Source: Rhodococcus sp. P-2
Lineage (GTDB): Bacteria > Actinomycetota > Actinomycetes > Mycobacteriales > Mycobacteriaceae
Direction: 5' to 3'
Length of the DNA stretch: 64,000 nt
Assembly (NCBI RefSeq): GCF_016598535.1
Contig: NZ_CP066779.1
Location: 744,001-808,000 of the forward strand
Shown: positions 18,922-28,111 of the stretch, piece by piece
How positions within the stretch are numbered: the first letter of the stretch is position 1
Layout of the letters: each line of letters starts with the position of its first letter
Translations under genes and position numbers: made by a program
Notes under the pieces: generated by a model
What the model was told of the DNA's origin: nothing
Database searches by the model: none
What the model saw: the letters and a program-made list of their open reading frames with translations, nothing else

Positions 18922-19217
18922 ACGAGATGGATCGAATCATGGAGTTGGCGAAACACCGGACCGGACTCTTGCAGGACGCCGTCGACGGGGTCAACGCTCT
19001 GCGGGTAGTCGTCTCGAGCGAGGGTGGGATAGTCACGGCAACTGTCGACGGGCTGGGCGCTCTGGTCGACCTACGGGTAACCGACGCAATCACCGCGATG
19101 AATTCTCGCACGGTGGCCGCACTGACGGTGGCAACCATTCACCAGGCAGTTCAACAGTCCAACGACCAACGAGAGCGACTGGTCAGTGAGCTCCGGGTGG
19201 CACTGAAACAAACGTGA
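18918..19217 (+). CDS. YbaB/EbfC-like protein
   Basis: 99 residues starting at GTG 18918 (GTGA overlap with the previous stop). DRIMELAKHRTGLLQDAVDGV is a long helix followed by strands GGIVTATVDGLGALVDLRVTD, the two-helix plus sheet layout of YbaB/EbfC nucleoid-associated proteins. YbaB-like paralogues are common in actinobacterial ESX-associated cassettes (from memory). Its role here is not known; DNA binding is not shown by the sequence. Confidence 0.65.
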   Translation: MNEMDRIMELAKHRTGLLQDAVDGVNALRVVVSSEGGIVTATVDGLGALVDLRVTDAITAMNSRTVAALTVATIHQAVQQSNDQRERLVSELRVALKQT

Positions 19218-19264
19218 CGAACCCCCGCTATGCCTTTCGCTCTGCGGTGGATAGGCTTCCGCCC

Positions 19265-20503
19265 ATGGCTGGAGACATCGTCCCTATCGAAATCGGACTC
19301 ACCGACGGAGACCTCGTCACTTTGTGGGCTCCCCGCTGGCGCGAGGGCGACGACGAGTGGGAAGCGTTTCTCGGCCATGAGGAAGACCTGTACGGGTTCT
19401 CCTCCGTCGCAGAACTCGCGGCCTTCATCCGAACGGATTCCGACAACGATCTGGTCGAGCATCCGGCGTGGGCCGTCGTTTCCGGACTGTCGGCAGCCGA
19501 GCTCGAACCGGAGGAGAACTTCACCTTCGACTTCGTCGGCGTGCCCGAACTGGCCGCAGGCGACCCTGAGGCACTGGTGGTCTCGGAACTCGAAGACACC
19601 CTGAACATGGCTCGCAACATCGGTGAGGTGTGCGAACTCGACGCAGTCATCCGCTTCTTCAGCGGCCATCCGGTACTCGGAGCACTTGCCACCGGAGCCG
19701 GCACCTTCGAAGGCCGCGAAGGCCTCGAGCTGTGGGATCAGGTCGGCGCTGCGATCGTCAAGGACTGGGACGCCGTGCTCGACGCCATCGACAAGGTGGT
19801 CACCTCCCCGAAGGTCGATGCAGCTGCCGTGGCGGTCGCCGAAGCCGAACTGCTCGCTGCCGCCGAGAACACCGTCGATGCCGACGATGTCGCCGAAGAG
19901 GGCGAGGACGAGGAATTCGACGAAGACGACCTCGACGAGGACGAAGACGACGTCGAGACTTTCTGGGGCGAGGTCGGCGTCGACCCGATCCGCATCATCA
20001 CCTCGGCCGAGACGTTCTACACTCTGCGCTGCTACATGGGTGATCAGGCGATCTTCCTCGGCAAGGACGGACTGATCACCGTCTTCCGTAGCGAGCGCGC
20101 ACTCGCTCGGTACCTCGCCGACAACCACGAACACGATCTCTCGCAGGTCAGCACGTACGGCGAAATTCAGAATGCTGCCGTCGACGGTTCTCTCGAAATC
20201 GAAGTCACGGACGAGAACGTCTACGTTCTGCCCGGCATCGCCGACGACCTCGCCCAGGGCCCCGACGTCGTCGACGCCGAGCAACTGGAACTCGCCGTCG
20301 AATTGTTCACCGATGCAGCTGATTTCGCCGACGACGACTCCACCGAGGAAATTCTGTCCGCATCGAACGAGCTGGGCTGGTACGTCTCTTACCTCCTCAA
20401 CCCCGATCCGTCGCGGATGGCTCCGAGCGCACCGTTCACCAAGGAGTCCGAGACCTGGCGCGAACTCGAGCGCGAGTTCGAGGCTCGGCTGCGGCCCGAG
20501 TAG
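19265..20503 (+). CDS. Conserved acidic primosomal-type hypothetical (Rv3311-like)
   Basis: 412-residue soluble protein of unknown function, matched by position and general character to Rv3311. It begins GDIVPIEIGLTDGDLVTLWAP and has an extremely acidic stretch of about 30 Asp/Glu-rich residues near its middle, coded around 19890-19970. No enzyme motif is recognisable. I prefer ATG 19265; GTG 19214 would overlap the YbaB-like stop and extend the coupled run to five genes, but adds 17 residues unlike the family start I remember. It ends 15 bp before the convergent add stop. The name primosomal-type follows annotation habit and carries no functional claim. Confidence 0.65.
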   Translation: MAGDIVPIEIGLTDGDLVTLWAPRWREGDDEWEAFLGHEEDLYGFSSVAELAAFIRTDSDNDLVEHPAWAVVSGLSAAELEPEENFTFDFVGVPELAAGDPEALVVSELEDTLNMARNIGEVCELDAVIRFFSGHPVLGALATGAGTFEGREGLELWDQVGAAIVKDWDAVLDAIDKVVTSPKVDAAAVAVAEAELLAAAENTVDADDVAEEGEDEEFDEDDLDEDEDDVETFWGEVGVDPIRIITSAETFYTLRCYMGDQAIFLGKDGLITVFRSERALARYLADNHEHDLSQVSTYGEIQNAAVDGSLEIEVTDENVYVLPGIADDLAQGPDVVDAEQLELAVELFTDAADFADDDSTEEILSASNELGWYVSYLLNPDPSRMAPSAPFTKESETWRELEREFEARLRPE

Positions 20504-20518
20504 ACCGGTGACCGGCCT

Positions 20519-21604
20519 CTAGCCGATGAGCACGGCGTAGCCCGGCTTGATCACGTCGTCGATCAACGCTAGGCGCTCGTCGAACGGGATGAAGGCCGAC
20601 TTCATCGCGTTGATGGTGAAGCGTTCCAGATCGGTCCAGCCGTAACCGAAGGTCTCGACCAGCGCTGCCATTTCCCGACTCATGGTGGTGTCGCTCATCA
20701 GTCTGTTGTCGGTGTTGACGGTCACGCGGAAGCGCAAGTCCGCCAACAGTCCGAACGGATGGTCGGCCAGCGCAGCCACGGCTCCGGTCTGCACGTTCGA
20801 ACTCGGACACAGTTCGAGGGGAATGCGCATGTCACGGACGTAGTTCGCGAGTCGACCCAACTCTGCCCCATCTCGGCCGTTCACGTCGATGTCGTCGACG
20901 ATCCGCACGCCGTGGCCCAACCGGTCCGCTCCGCAGAAGGCGATTGCTTCGTGGATCGACGGCAATCCGAAGGCTTCGCCCGCGTGGATCGTGAAGTGAG
21001 CGTTTGCATCACGCATGTATTCGAATGCGTCGAGGTGGCGGCTCGGCGGGTTTCCGGCCTCGGCACCGGCGATGTCGAAACCGACCACCCTGCGGTCCCG
21101 GAATCGTACGGCGAGTTCGGCGATCTCTCGTGACCGGGCGGCATGCCTCATCGCCGTCAGGAGACACCCGATTCGGATCTCCCGTCCCGCGACCCTGGCC
21201 GCGGATTCGCCGGCTCGGAAACCTTCGAGCACGTGCTCGACGACCTCGTCCAAGGTCAGGCCCTGTTCCAGGTGCTGCTCGGGCGCAAAACGGATTTCGG
21301 CGTAGACGACGTTGTCGTCGGCCAGGTCCTCGGCACACTCACGCGCTACCCGTGCAAGCCCTTCCGGGGTCTGCATCACGGCGACGGTATGCGCGAAAGT
21401 CTCGAGGTAGAGCTCGAGCGATCCGCTGTCGGCGGCAGTCCGGAACCATTGCGCCAGTTCGGATGCCGAATTCGCCGGCAGTCCGTCGTAACCACACTGC
21501 TCGGCCAGTTCGAGAACTGTCTCGGGCCGGAGTCCTCCGTCGAGGTGGTCGTGGAGTAGAACTTTGGGTGCGCTGCGGATCGTGGTCAACTCCGGTGCGT
21601 TCAT
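20519..21604 (-). CDS. add: Adenosine deaminase
   Basis: Zn-dependent hydrolytic deamination of (deoxy)adenosine to (deoxy)inosine, supplying the purine nucleoside phosphorylase encoded nearby. 361 residues; metal ligands in LLHDHLDGG (His18, His20), catalytic region [19 protein letters not shown] and the distal Asp in NTDNRLM. It is the last gene of a cdd-deoA-add run, starting 9 bp after the deoA stop. Position equals Rv3313c. Confidence 0.95.
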   Translation of the reverse strand: MNAPELTTIRSAPKVLLHDHLDGGLRPETVLELAEQCGYDGLPANSASELAQWFRTAADSGSLELYLETFAHTVAVMQTPEGLARVARECAEDLADDNVVYAEIRFAPEQHLEQGLTLDEVVEHVLEGFRAGESAARVAGREIRIGCLLTAMRHAARSREIAELAVRFRDRRVVGFDIAGAEAGNPPSRHLDAFEYMRDANAHFTIHAGEAFGLPSIHEAIAFCGADRLGHGVRIVDDIDVNGRDGAELGRLANYVRDMRIPLELCPSSNVQTGAVAALADHPFGLLADLRFRVTVNTDNRLMSDTTMSREMAALVETFGYGWTDLERFTINAMKSAFIPFDERLALIDDVIKPGYAVLIG

Positions 21605-21613
21605 TCGCCAACG

Positions 21614-22909
21614 CTAACGCGAATCACCCACAATTCGCTCGATGAGCAGCGGGCGCGCAACGGTGTCGGATTCCGTCCCGATCGACCAGCCACCGCCGAG
21701 GCTTCGACGCGCAGCGTCGAATCTCTCAGGTGTGTCGGTATGCAGTGTCATCAGCTTCTGTCCGGCGCGGACCGCGTCGCCAGGCTTTGCGTGCAGCTCG
21801 ACGCCGGCACCGGCCTGCACGGCTTCACCCTGTCGTTCGCGTCCGGCTCCCAGTTTCCAGGCTGCGACGCCCACCGCCATGGCGTCGAGTCGAGTCAGGA
21901 CGCCGTCTCGGTCCGCGGTGACGACGTCGCTGTGCCTGGCCACCGGCAGTGCTGCGTGCGGGTCCCCACCTTGGGCGGCGATCATCGCGCGCCATCGGTC
22001 CATGGCCGTGCCGTCGGCCAGTTTGTCTGCTGGGTCGATCCCGTCGATCCCAGCCGCGGACAGCATCTCCCGAGCCAGGACCAGGGTCAGCTCGACGACG
22101 TCCGAGGGCCCGCCGCCGGCCAGCACCTCGACGGATTCACGTACCTCGAGAGCGTTGCCCGCTGTCAATCCCAGCGGGGTGTCCATCCCGGTGATGAGAG
22201 CACTGGTACGCACGCCGGCGTCGTTGCCCAGCTCGACCATCGTGCGCGCCAACTCTCGCGCGTCGCCGAGGTCCTTCATGAATGCTCCGGAACCGACTTT
22301 GACGTCGAGCACCAGGGCGCCGGTTCCCTCGGCAATCTTCTTGCTCATGATCGAACTTGCGATCAGCGGAATGGATTCCACCGTTCCCGTCACGTCGCGC
22401 AGCGCGTAGAGCTTCTTGTCGGCGGGGGCCAGGTTCGCTCCGGCAGCACAGATCACGGCGCCGATTTTCGGGTCCGCGAGAATGTCGACCATCTCCGTCG
22501 CCGTGAGGTCGGCTCGCCAACCCGGAATGGATTCGAGCTTGTCGAGAGTTCCACCGGTATGACCGAGTCCGCGTCCCGACAACTGCGGGACTGCAAGACC
22601 ACACGCAGCGACGAGGGGCGCGAGCGGAAGGGTGATCTTGTCCCCCACGCCACCGGTCGAATGCTTGTCGACGGTGGGCAGCGGCAAGTCCGAAAAGTCC
22701 ATCCTCCCGCCGGATTCGATCATCGCCTCGGTCCATCGACCGGTCTCCGCCCGCGACATTCCGCGGAAATAGATCGCCATCGCGAGCGCCGACATCTGTT
22801 CATCGCCGACGACCCCCTGCGTGAACGCCTGAACTATCCAGTCGATCTCGGTTCCCGACAGCTCGCGACCGTCACGCTTGGCGCCGATGATGGAAACTGC
22901 GTCAAACAT
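21614..22909 (-). CDS. deoA: Thymidine phosphorylase
   Basis: Phosphorolysis of thymidine or deoxyuridine. 431 residues of the pyrimidine phosphorylase family: an alpha domain, the glycine-rich signature VDKHSTGGVGDK (80-91), and a C-terminal swivel domain with HAKPGDAVRAGQ. ATG 22909 lies inside the end of cdd (8-bp overlap), so the two are coupled. Together with cdd and add it forms a pyrimidine and purine deoxynucleoside salvage operon. Confidence 0.94.
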   Translation of the reverse strand: MFDAVSIIGAKRDGRELSGTEIDWIVQAFTQGVVGDEQMSALAMAIYFRGMSRAETGRWTEAMIESGGRMDFSDLPLPTVDKHSTGGVGDKITLPLAPLVAACGLAVPQLSGRGLGHTGGTLDKLESIPGWRADLTATEMVDILADPKIGAVICAAGANLAPADKKLYALRDVTGTVESIPLIASSIMSKKIAEGTGALVLDVKVGSGAFMKDLGDARELARTMVELGNDAGVRTSALITGMDTPLGLTAGNALEVRESVEVLAGGGPSDVVELTLVLAREMLSAAGIDGIDPADKLADGTAMDRWRAMIAAQGGDPHAALPVARHSDVVTADRDGVLTRLDAMAVGVAAWKLGAGRERQGEAVQAGAGVELHAKPGDAVRAGQKLMTLHTDTPERFDAARRSLGGGWSIGTESDTVARPLLIERIVGDSR

Positions 22910-23306
22910 GGCGGAGCCCTTCTGCTTGTTCCGGCCCGAAAGCATCGGGCAACAGTTCGCTCAGCGGCCTGAAACCACTGCTCGTGTCGACCAGCATCTC
23001 ACCCCCGCCGTGTTCGAGAAGAAGCTGTCTACACCGGCCGCAAGGCATCAGAATCGACCCCTTCGCGTCGCAGCACGTGAAGGCCACCAGCCGCCCACCC
23101 CCGGAGGCCGCCAAGTTACCGACGAGTCCACACTCGGCGCACAGGCTCAAACCGTATGAGACATTTTCCACATTGCATCCTGAGACGATTCGGCCATCGT
23201 CTACCAGGGCAGCTGCACCCACCGCATACCCCGAGTACGGTGCGTATGCCCTCCGCATGACCACTTGCGCGTTGTGCCGCAACAACTTCCAGTCGATGTC
23301 ACCCAT
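22902..23306 (-). CDS. cdd: Cytidine deaminase
   Basis: Zn-dependent deamination of (deoxy)cytidine to (deoxy)uridine. 134 residues, typical of the tetrameric type with three Cys ligands: Cys56 and catalytic Glu58 in CAEC, Cys89 and Cys92 in PCGRC. CNVENVSYGL binds ribose. It is the first gene of the cdd-deoA-add operon and divergent from sdhC across a 253-bp spacer. Confidence 0.95.
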   Translation of the reverse strand: MGDIDWKLLRHNAQVVMRRAYAPYSGYAVGAAALVDDGRIVSGCNVENVSYGLSLCAECGLVGNLAASGGGRLVAFTCCDAKGSILMPCGRCRQLLLEHGGGEMLVDTSSGFRPLSELLPDAFGPEQAEGLRHV

Positions 23307-23370
23307 GGTTCGTTATCCAATCACGCTGACTGAATGGATGCAGAAACCACGCCGTAACCGTCTCGCAGAG

Positions 23371-23410
23371 ATTGGAAAGGCAAACCTTACAAAGAGTTTG
23401 GTACGCGTAC
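23371..23410. promoter_or_regulatory. Putative operator elements between cdd and sdhC
   Basis: Two elements occur in the 253-bp divergent spacer. 23371-23389 matches about 13 of 19 positions of the DtxR/IdeR iron box as I remember it, with AGGCAAACCTTA as the better half. 23401-23410 is a perfect palindrome, GTACGCGTAC. Iron-dependent control of sdh is known in corynebacteria; the assignment here is inference. Confidence 0.3.
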
Positions 23411-23559
23411 GAATCCCGCATCTGATTAGTTCCCGGTTTCACATAGGTTTAGAGTCTGAGTCAAGTCGGTTCAGGATCCCGTCGAGCCCGGGCTGAGGTA
23501 CATCGAAGCTCTCTGCAGGCTCGACGCGTCCACCAATGACGTTGGAGGCACAGCACTCG

Positions 23560-23964
23560 ATGAGTACTACGACTGAAGCCGCTCCTCAGAAGGAGCGCAC
23601 GAGGTCGCTTTACCGGGGCGACCCCGGAATGTGGTCCTGGGTTCTACACCGGATCACAGGCGTCGCTACTTTCTTCTTCCTATTCGTACACGTTCTCGAT
23701 ACGGCACTCGTCCGGGTCAATCCCGATACGTACGACGCCGTCATCGACACGTACAAGAACCCCGTCGTCGGCCTCATGGAGATCGGCCTCGTCGGCGTAG
23801 TCCTCTACCACGCCCTCAACGGCGTGCGCGTGATGTTGGTGGACTTCTGGTCGAAGGGCCCGAAGTACCAGCGCGTCATGCTCTGGACCATTCTGACGAT
23901 CTGGTTCCTGGTGATGATCCCGGGCGCCGGACGCATCCTCATCAACATGTTTGCGGAGCACTGA
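23560..23964 (+). CDS. sdhC: Succinate dehydrogenase cytochrome b556 subunit
   Basis: Membrane anchor of complex II, 134 residues with three membrane helices. WVLHRITGVATFFFLFVHVLD contains the conserved Ser/His region near the quinone and haem (HRxTG, later His in FVHVLD). ATG 23560 lies 12 bases after GGAGG; an upstream start at 23536 lacks a ribosome site. It is first of sdhCDAB and separated from sdhD by one base. Confidence 0.95.
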   Translation: MSTTTEAAPQKERTRSLYRGDPGMWSWVLHRITGVATFFFLFVHVLDTALVRVNPDTYDAVIDTYKNPVVGLMEIGLVGVVLYHALNGVRVMLVDFWSKGPKYQRVMLWTILTIWFLVMIPGAGRILINMFAEH

Positions 23965-23965
23965 C

Positions 23966-24421
23966 ATGGCGACTACTCACGGACCCGAAGCCAAGAGCTT
24001 GGGCACCTCATACGACCGTCCCGCAAGCCTGGACAACCCGCGGTCCCCGCGCGCGAAGGCTCGGAACAACTTCGAGTTGTACGCATGGCTGTTCATGCGC
24101 TTCTCCGGCGTCGCCCTGATCGTTCTGGTCCTGGGCCACATGTTCATCATGCTGATGCTCGACGGTGGCGTTCACCGTTTGAACTTCGCATTCGTCGCAG
24201 GTCGCTGGTCCAGCCCGTTCTGGCAGTTCTGGGATCTGACGATGTTGTGGCTGGCACAGCTGCACGGCGGTAACGGTCTGCGCACGGTCATCGCGGACTA
24301 CTCCCGCAAGGACTCCACGCGCTTCTGGCTGACCACGATCCTCGTTCTCTCGATGATCCTGATCATGGGCCTGGGCACGTACGTCATCTTCACCTTCGAC
24401 CCCAATATCTCGGCGAGCTAG
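23966..24421 (+). CDS. sdhD: Succinate dehydrogenase hydrophobic membrane anchor subunit
   Basis: 151 residues; a soluble N-terminus is followed by three membrane helices, FMRFSGVALIVLVLGHMFIM being the first with a likely haem-ligand His. LHGGNGLRTVIADY precedes the third helix. ATG 23966 follows GGAG at short spacing. The anchor pairs with SdhC to bind SdhAB and quinone. Confidence 0.94.
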   Translation: MATTHGPEAKSLGTSYDRPASLDNPRSPRAKARNNFELYAWLFMRFSGVALIVLVLGHMFIMLMLDGGVHRLNFAFVAGRWSSPFWQFWDLTMLWLAQLHGGNGLRTVIADYSRKDSTRFWLTTILVLSMILIMGLGTYVIFTFDPNISAS

Positions 24422-24436
24422 GGGAGCACAGACTTC

Positions 24437-26188
24437 ATGCAGGAACATCGTTATGACGTGGTCATCGTCGGCGCCGGTGGCGCAGGCATGCGTGCGGCGA
24501 TCGAAGCCGGCCCCCGTGCCCGCACGGCCGTACTGACCAAGCTCTACCCCACCCGCAGCCACACCGGCGCGGCCCAGGGCGGCATGTGTGCCGCACTGGC
24601 GAACGTGGAGGAAGACAACTGGGAGTGGCACACCTTCGACACCGTCAAGGGCGGCGACTACCTCGCCGACCAGGACGCCGTCGAGATCATGGCAAAAGAG
24701 GCCATCGACGCGGTGCTCGACCTCGAGAAGATGGGCCTGCCGTTCAACCGCACGCCCGAAGGCAAGATCGACCAGCGTCGATTCGGTGGCCACACCCGTG
24801 ACCACGGCAAGGCACCCGTCCGCCGTGCGTGTTACGCAGCCGACCGCACCGGTCACATGATCCTGCAGACGCTCTACCAGAACTGCGTCAAGCACGACGT
24901 CGAGTTCTTCAACGAGTTCTACGCGCTCGACATCGCCATCACCGAGACCGAGGACGGCCCGGTTGCCACCGGCGTCATCTGCTACGAGCTCTCGACCGGC
25001 GAGCTGCACATCTTCCACGCCAAGTCGATCGTCTTCGCGACCGGCGGCTCGGGACGCATGTACAAGACGACGTCCAACGCGCACACCCTCACCGGTGACG
25101 GCATGGGCATCATCTTCCGCAAGGGCCTGCCCCTCGAGGACATGGAGTTCCACCAGTTCCACCCGACAGGACTCGCCGGTCTCGGCATCCTGATCTCGGA
25201 AGCCGTCCGTGGTGAAGGTGGCATTCTCCGTAATGCCGACGGTGAACGCTTCATGGAGCGTTACGCCCCCACCATCAAGGACCTCGCTCCCCGTGACATC
25301 GTGGCGCGCTCGATGGTCCTCGAGGTTCTCGAAGGCCGCGGCGCCGGCCCGAACAAGGACTACGTCTACATCGACGTGACCCACATCCCCGAGGAAGTTC
25401 TCGACGAGAAGCTCCCCGACATCATGGAGTTCTCGCGCACCTACCTCGGCGTGGACCCCGTCAAGGAGCCCGTGCCCGTCTACCCGACGTGCCACTACGT
25501 CATGGGCGGTATCCCCACCAAGATCAACGGTGAGGTGCTGCGCAACAACGACGAGATCGTCAAGGGCCTGTACGCCGCCGGCGAATGCGCCTGCGTTTCG
25601 GTCCACGGTGCAAACCGTCTCGGTACCAACTCGCTTCTCGACATCAACGTGTTCGGCCGTCGCGCCGGCATCGCTGCCGCCGAGTACGCGAACTCCACCG
25701 AGTTCGTCGACATGCCGGAAACCCCGGCTGCGATGGTCGAAGACTGGGTCGGCGTCATCCTGTCCGATCACGGCCACGAGCGCGTTGCGGACATCCGTAC
25801 CGAACTGCAGCAGTCGATGGACAACAACGCTTCCGTCTTCCGCACCGAAGAGCGCCTCACCCAGGCACTCAAGGATGTGCGTGCTCTCAAGGAGCGCTAC
25901 AACCACATCACGGTCCAGGACAAGGGCAAGCGCTACAACAGCGACCTGCTCGAGGCCATCGAGCTGGGCTTCCTCCTCGAAATGGCAGAGGTCACCGTCG
26001 TCGGCGCCCTCAACCGCAAGGAATCGCGCGGCGGCCACGCTCGCGAGGACTTCCCGGATCGCAACGACGCCGAGTACATGAAGCACACGATGGCGTACAA
26101 GGAGGGTGACGGCCTGCTCTCCGACATCCGTCTGGACTACAAGCCGGTGATCCAGACCCGCTACGAGCCGATGGAGCGTAAGTACTGA
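24437..26188 (+). CDS. sdhA: Succinate dehydrogenase flavoprotein subunit
   Basis: Oxidises succinate to fumarate on covalently bound FAD. 583 residues; FAD motif DVVIVGAGGAGMRAAIEA (7-24), covalent-FAD His42 in YPTRSHTGAAQGGM, substrate loop EFHQFHPTGLAG and RGEGGILRN, and catalytic Arg and His residues in HPEEV/CHYVMGG segments. GGGGAG precedes ATG 24437. Its last base is the first base of the sdhB start. Confidence 0.98.
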   Translation: MQEHRYDVVIVGAGGAGMRAAIEAGPRARTAVLTKLYPTRSHTGAAQGGMCAALANVEEDNWEWHTFDTVKGGDYLADQDAVEIMAKEAIDAVLDLEKMGLPFNRTPEGKIDQRRFGGHTRDHGKAPVRRACYAADRTGHMILQTLYQNCVKHDVEFFNEFYALDIAITETEDGPVATGVICYELSTGELHIFHAKSIVFATGGSGRMYKTTSNAHTLTGDGMGIIFRKGLPLEDMEFHQFHPTGLAGLGILISEAVRGEGGILRNADGERFMERYAPTIKDLAPRDIVARSMVLEVLEGRGAGPNKDYVYIDVTHIPEEVLDEKLPDIMEFSRTYLGVDPVKEPVPVYPTCHYVMGGIPTKINGEVLRNNDEIVKGLYAAGECACVSVHGANRLGTNSLLDINVFGRRAGIAAAEYANSTEFVDMPETPAAMVEDWVGVILSDHGHERVADIRTELQQSMDNNASVFRTEERLTQALKDVRALKERYNHITVQDKGKRYNSDLLEAIELGFLLEMAEVTVVGALNRKESRGGHAREDFPDRNDAEYMKHTMAYKEGDGLLSDIRLDYKPVIQTRYEPMERKY

Positions 26189-26955
26189 TGTCTGCGCCTG
26201 CTGTAGATGCACCCAAACTCCCCGCTGTTCCCGAGGGGGCCGTCATGGTCACTCTCAAGATCGCGCGGATGAACCCTGAATCAGGCGAGGGCCAGCACTG
26301 GGACAGTTTCCAGGTCCCGGCACTGCCCACCGACCGTCTGCTCAACCTGCTGCTGTACGTGAAGGGCTACCTCGACGGCACCCTCACGTTCCGTCGCAGC
26401 TGCGCACACGGTGTCTGTGGATCGGACGCGATGCGGATCAACGGTGTGAACCGTCTGGCCTGCAAGCTGCTGATGAAGGACATGCTGCCCAAGGACGGCA
26501 AGCCGGTCACCATCACGGTCGAGCCCATCAAGGGCCTGCCCGTAGAGAAGGACCTGGTTGTCGACATGGAGCCCTTCTTCGACGCATTCCGCGCCGTGAA
26601 GCCGTTCCTCATCACCAGTGGCAACGAGCCCACTCGTGAGCGCATCCAGAGCCAGCACGACCGTGCTCGTTTCGACGACACGACCAAGTGCATCCTCTGC
26701 GCATGCTGCACCACGTCGTGCCCCGTGTACTGGAGCGACGGCAGCTACTTCGGTCCCGCTGCCATCGTGAACGCACACCGGTTCATCTTCGACAGCCGTG
26801 ACGAGGCCGCTTCCGAGCGTCTCGACATCCTGAACGACAAGGACGGCGTGTGGCGTTGCCGCACCACGTTCAACTGCACCGACGCGTGCCCCCGCGGCAT
26901 CCAGGTGACGAAGGCAATTCAGGAAGTCAAGCGAGCGCTGCTCTTCGCTCGGTAG
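26188..26955 (+). CDS. sdhB: Succinate dehydrogenase iron-sulfur subunit
   Basis: Electron wire of complex II, 255 residues. [2Fe-2S] ligands are Cys72, Cys77, Asp80 and Cys92 (SCAHGVCGSD...LAC; the Asp replaces a Cys as in E. coli SdhB). The 4Fe-4S and 3Fe-4S ligands are in CILCACCTTSCPVYW and CTDACPRGI. The start overlaps the sdhA stop by one base (TGATG). The operon ends at a strong bidirectional terminator. Confidence 0.98.
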   Translation: MSAPAVDAPKLPAVPEGAVMVTLKIARMNPESGEGQHWDSFQVPALPTDRLLNLLLYVKGYLDGTLTFRRSCAHGVCGSDAMRINGVNRLACKLLMKDMLPKDGKPVTITVEPIKGLPVEKDLVVDMEPFFDAFRAVKPFLITSGNEPTRERIQSQHDRARFDDTTKCILCACCTTSCPVYWSDGSYFGPAAIVNAHRFIFDSRDEAASERLDILNDKDGVWRCRTTFNCTDACPRGIQVTKAIQEVKRALLFAR

Positions 26956-26957
26956 TC

Positions 26958-27013
26958 GGGCCTTCGGCCCTGTGCGCGGTTAGGGAGTCTCCGGACTCCT
27001 TAACCGCGCACAG
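26958..27013. terminator. Tandem hairpins after sdhB, bidirectional
   Basis: A short stem GGGCC-TTC-GGCCC (26958-26970) touches a 20-bp stem (26970-26989 with 26994-27013, one G-T pair). It fills the gap between the sdhB stop and the convergent LacI-family stop at 27014, so it can serve both. Confidence 0.85.
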
Positions 27014-28036
27014 CTATGTCGGGGGCATGTTGAGCGGTGTCACGACCTGAACCGGCGACGTCGTAAAGCCGAAGTGAGCGCCCATGGCGCCGTGTTCGTT
27101 CATGACCACCTGACAGGCAGTGCGAACATCCGCCCGCAGATCGTGGTGGAGCACCGCCGATATTCGTCTCTCCCCCAGCAGCTTTCGGTTGTCTCCGTCG
27201 AGATCGTGGGCGACGAAGACACTGCACTCCCGGTTCAGTTCTTCGAACGCGTCGACCGTGGCCACGTTGCCGCCACCGATCGAATAGACAGCCCGGATCT
27301 GTGGATCGGATTCGAGTGCCGCTCGCACCAGTTTCCTACTCGTCTGATCCAGTCCGTCGCTGTTCGGAATGTCGATCAGCCGTCGATGCGGAGCCGAGAC
27401 GCGCATGGCGGAGCGGAATCCCATCTCCCGTTCTTCCTCCCCGCGGAAGAATCCGCTACTCATGCTCACCAGCACGTTGCCGTCCCGATCCCCCAGCCAC
27501 TGATCTATCAAGTACGCCGCAGTGGCTCCGGCGGCCCGGTTGTCGATGCCGATGTAGGCGGCTCGCCTGCTGCCGGCAACGTCGGTCACCAACGTGACGA
27601 CCGGAATCTTTGCCGCCACCAACCGGTCGATCGCCGCCACGACTTCCGGAGTGTCGGGAGCCTTGACGATGACTCCGTGGGAGCCGCGCCGGCGAATCTT
27701 GTCGAGCGTCGACGTCATCGCTTCTACCGAACCGGTTTCACGAAAGTGGAACCGAGACCGCACCACTGCGGGCGCAAGGGTCGGCAGTTCGGCCTCGAGC
27801 GCGTCACGGACGGCGTCGGAAAACCGTGCGGGAGTTTGCAACACGACGTCGACGATGAACGTGCGGCCGACCAATTTCAATTGCGAGCGTTGGCGTTCCA
27901 GGTCCGTGATCGCCTGGCGAACCTCCGATCGTGTGCCCTCACGAACTCCAGGACGGTCGTTGAGCACCCGGTCGACGGTGGCCTCACTCAGGCCAGACTG
28001 CTGGGCAATCTCCCGCACTTTGAATCGATGCGCCAC
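27014..28036 (-). CDS. LacI-family regulator with sugar-binding domain
   Basis: 340 residues. The N-terminal LacI HTH is FKVREIAQQSGLSEATVDRVLNDRPGV in two runs (VREIAQQSGLSEATVDRVL, then NDRPGV), followed by a periplasmic-binding-protein-like effector domain (VDVVLQTPARFSDAV; DNRAAGATAAYLIDQWLG). GTG 28036 is preceded by GAGGT; a GTG at 28096 is possible but leaves almost no promoter room. It is divergent from the SDR-Gfo/Idh-TIM barrel operon and probably represses it in answer to an inositol-like sugar (inference). Confidence 0.85.
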   Translation of the reverse strand: MAHRFKVREIAQQSGLSEATVDRVLNDRPGVREGTRSEVRQAITDLERQRSQLKLVGRTFIVDVVLQTPARFSDAVRDALEAELPTLAPAVVRSRFHFRETGSVEAMTSTLDKIRRRGSHGVIVKAPDTPEVVAAIDRLVAAKIPVVTLVTDVAGSRRAAYIGIDNRAAGATAAYLIDQWLGDRDGNVLVSMSSGFFRGEEEREMGFRSAMRVSAPHRRLIDIPNSDGLDQTSRKLVRAALESDPQIRAVYSIGGGNVATVDAFEELNRECSVFVAHDLDGDNRKLLGERRISAVLHHDLRADVRTACQVVMNEHGAMGAHFGFTTSPVQVVTPLNMPPT

Positions 28037-28111
28037 AACTACCTCACAATGATGGATATTTGATGGTTTTTCGCTGTTGCTCGAGGTCTTCGTCACAGCC
28101 AGACTAAACCC

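Noticed and set aside
24008..26212. 734-codon open frame on the minus strand
   Set aside because: It is antisense to sdhD and sdhA, whose products are unmistakable; its translation is a His/Asp/Val-rich mirror of GC-rich codons.
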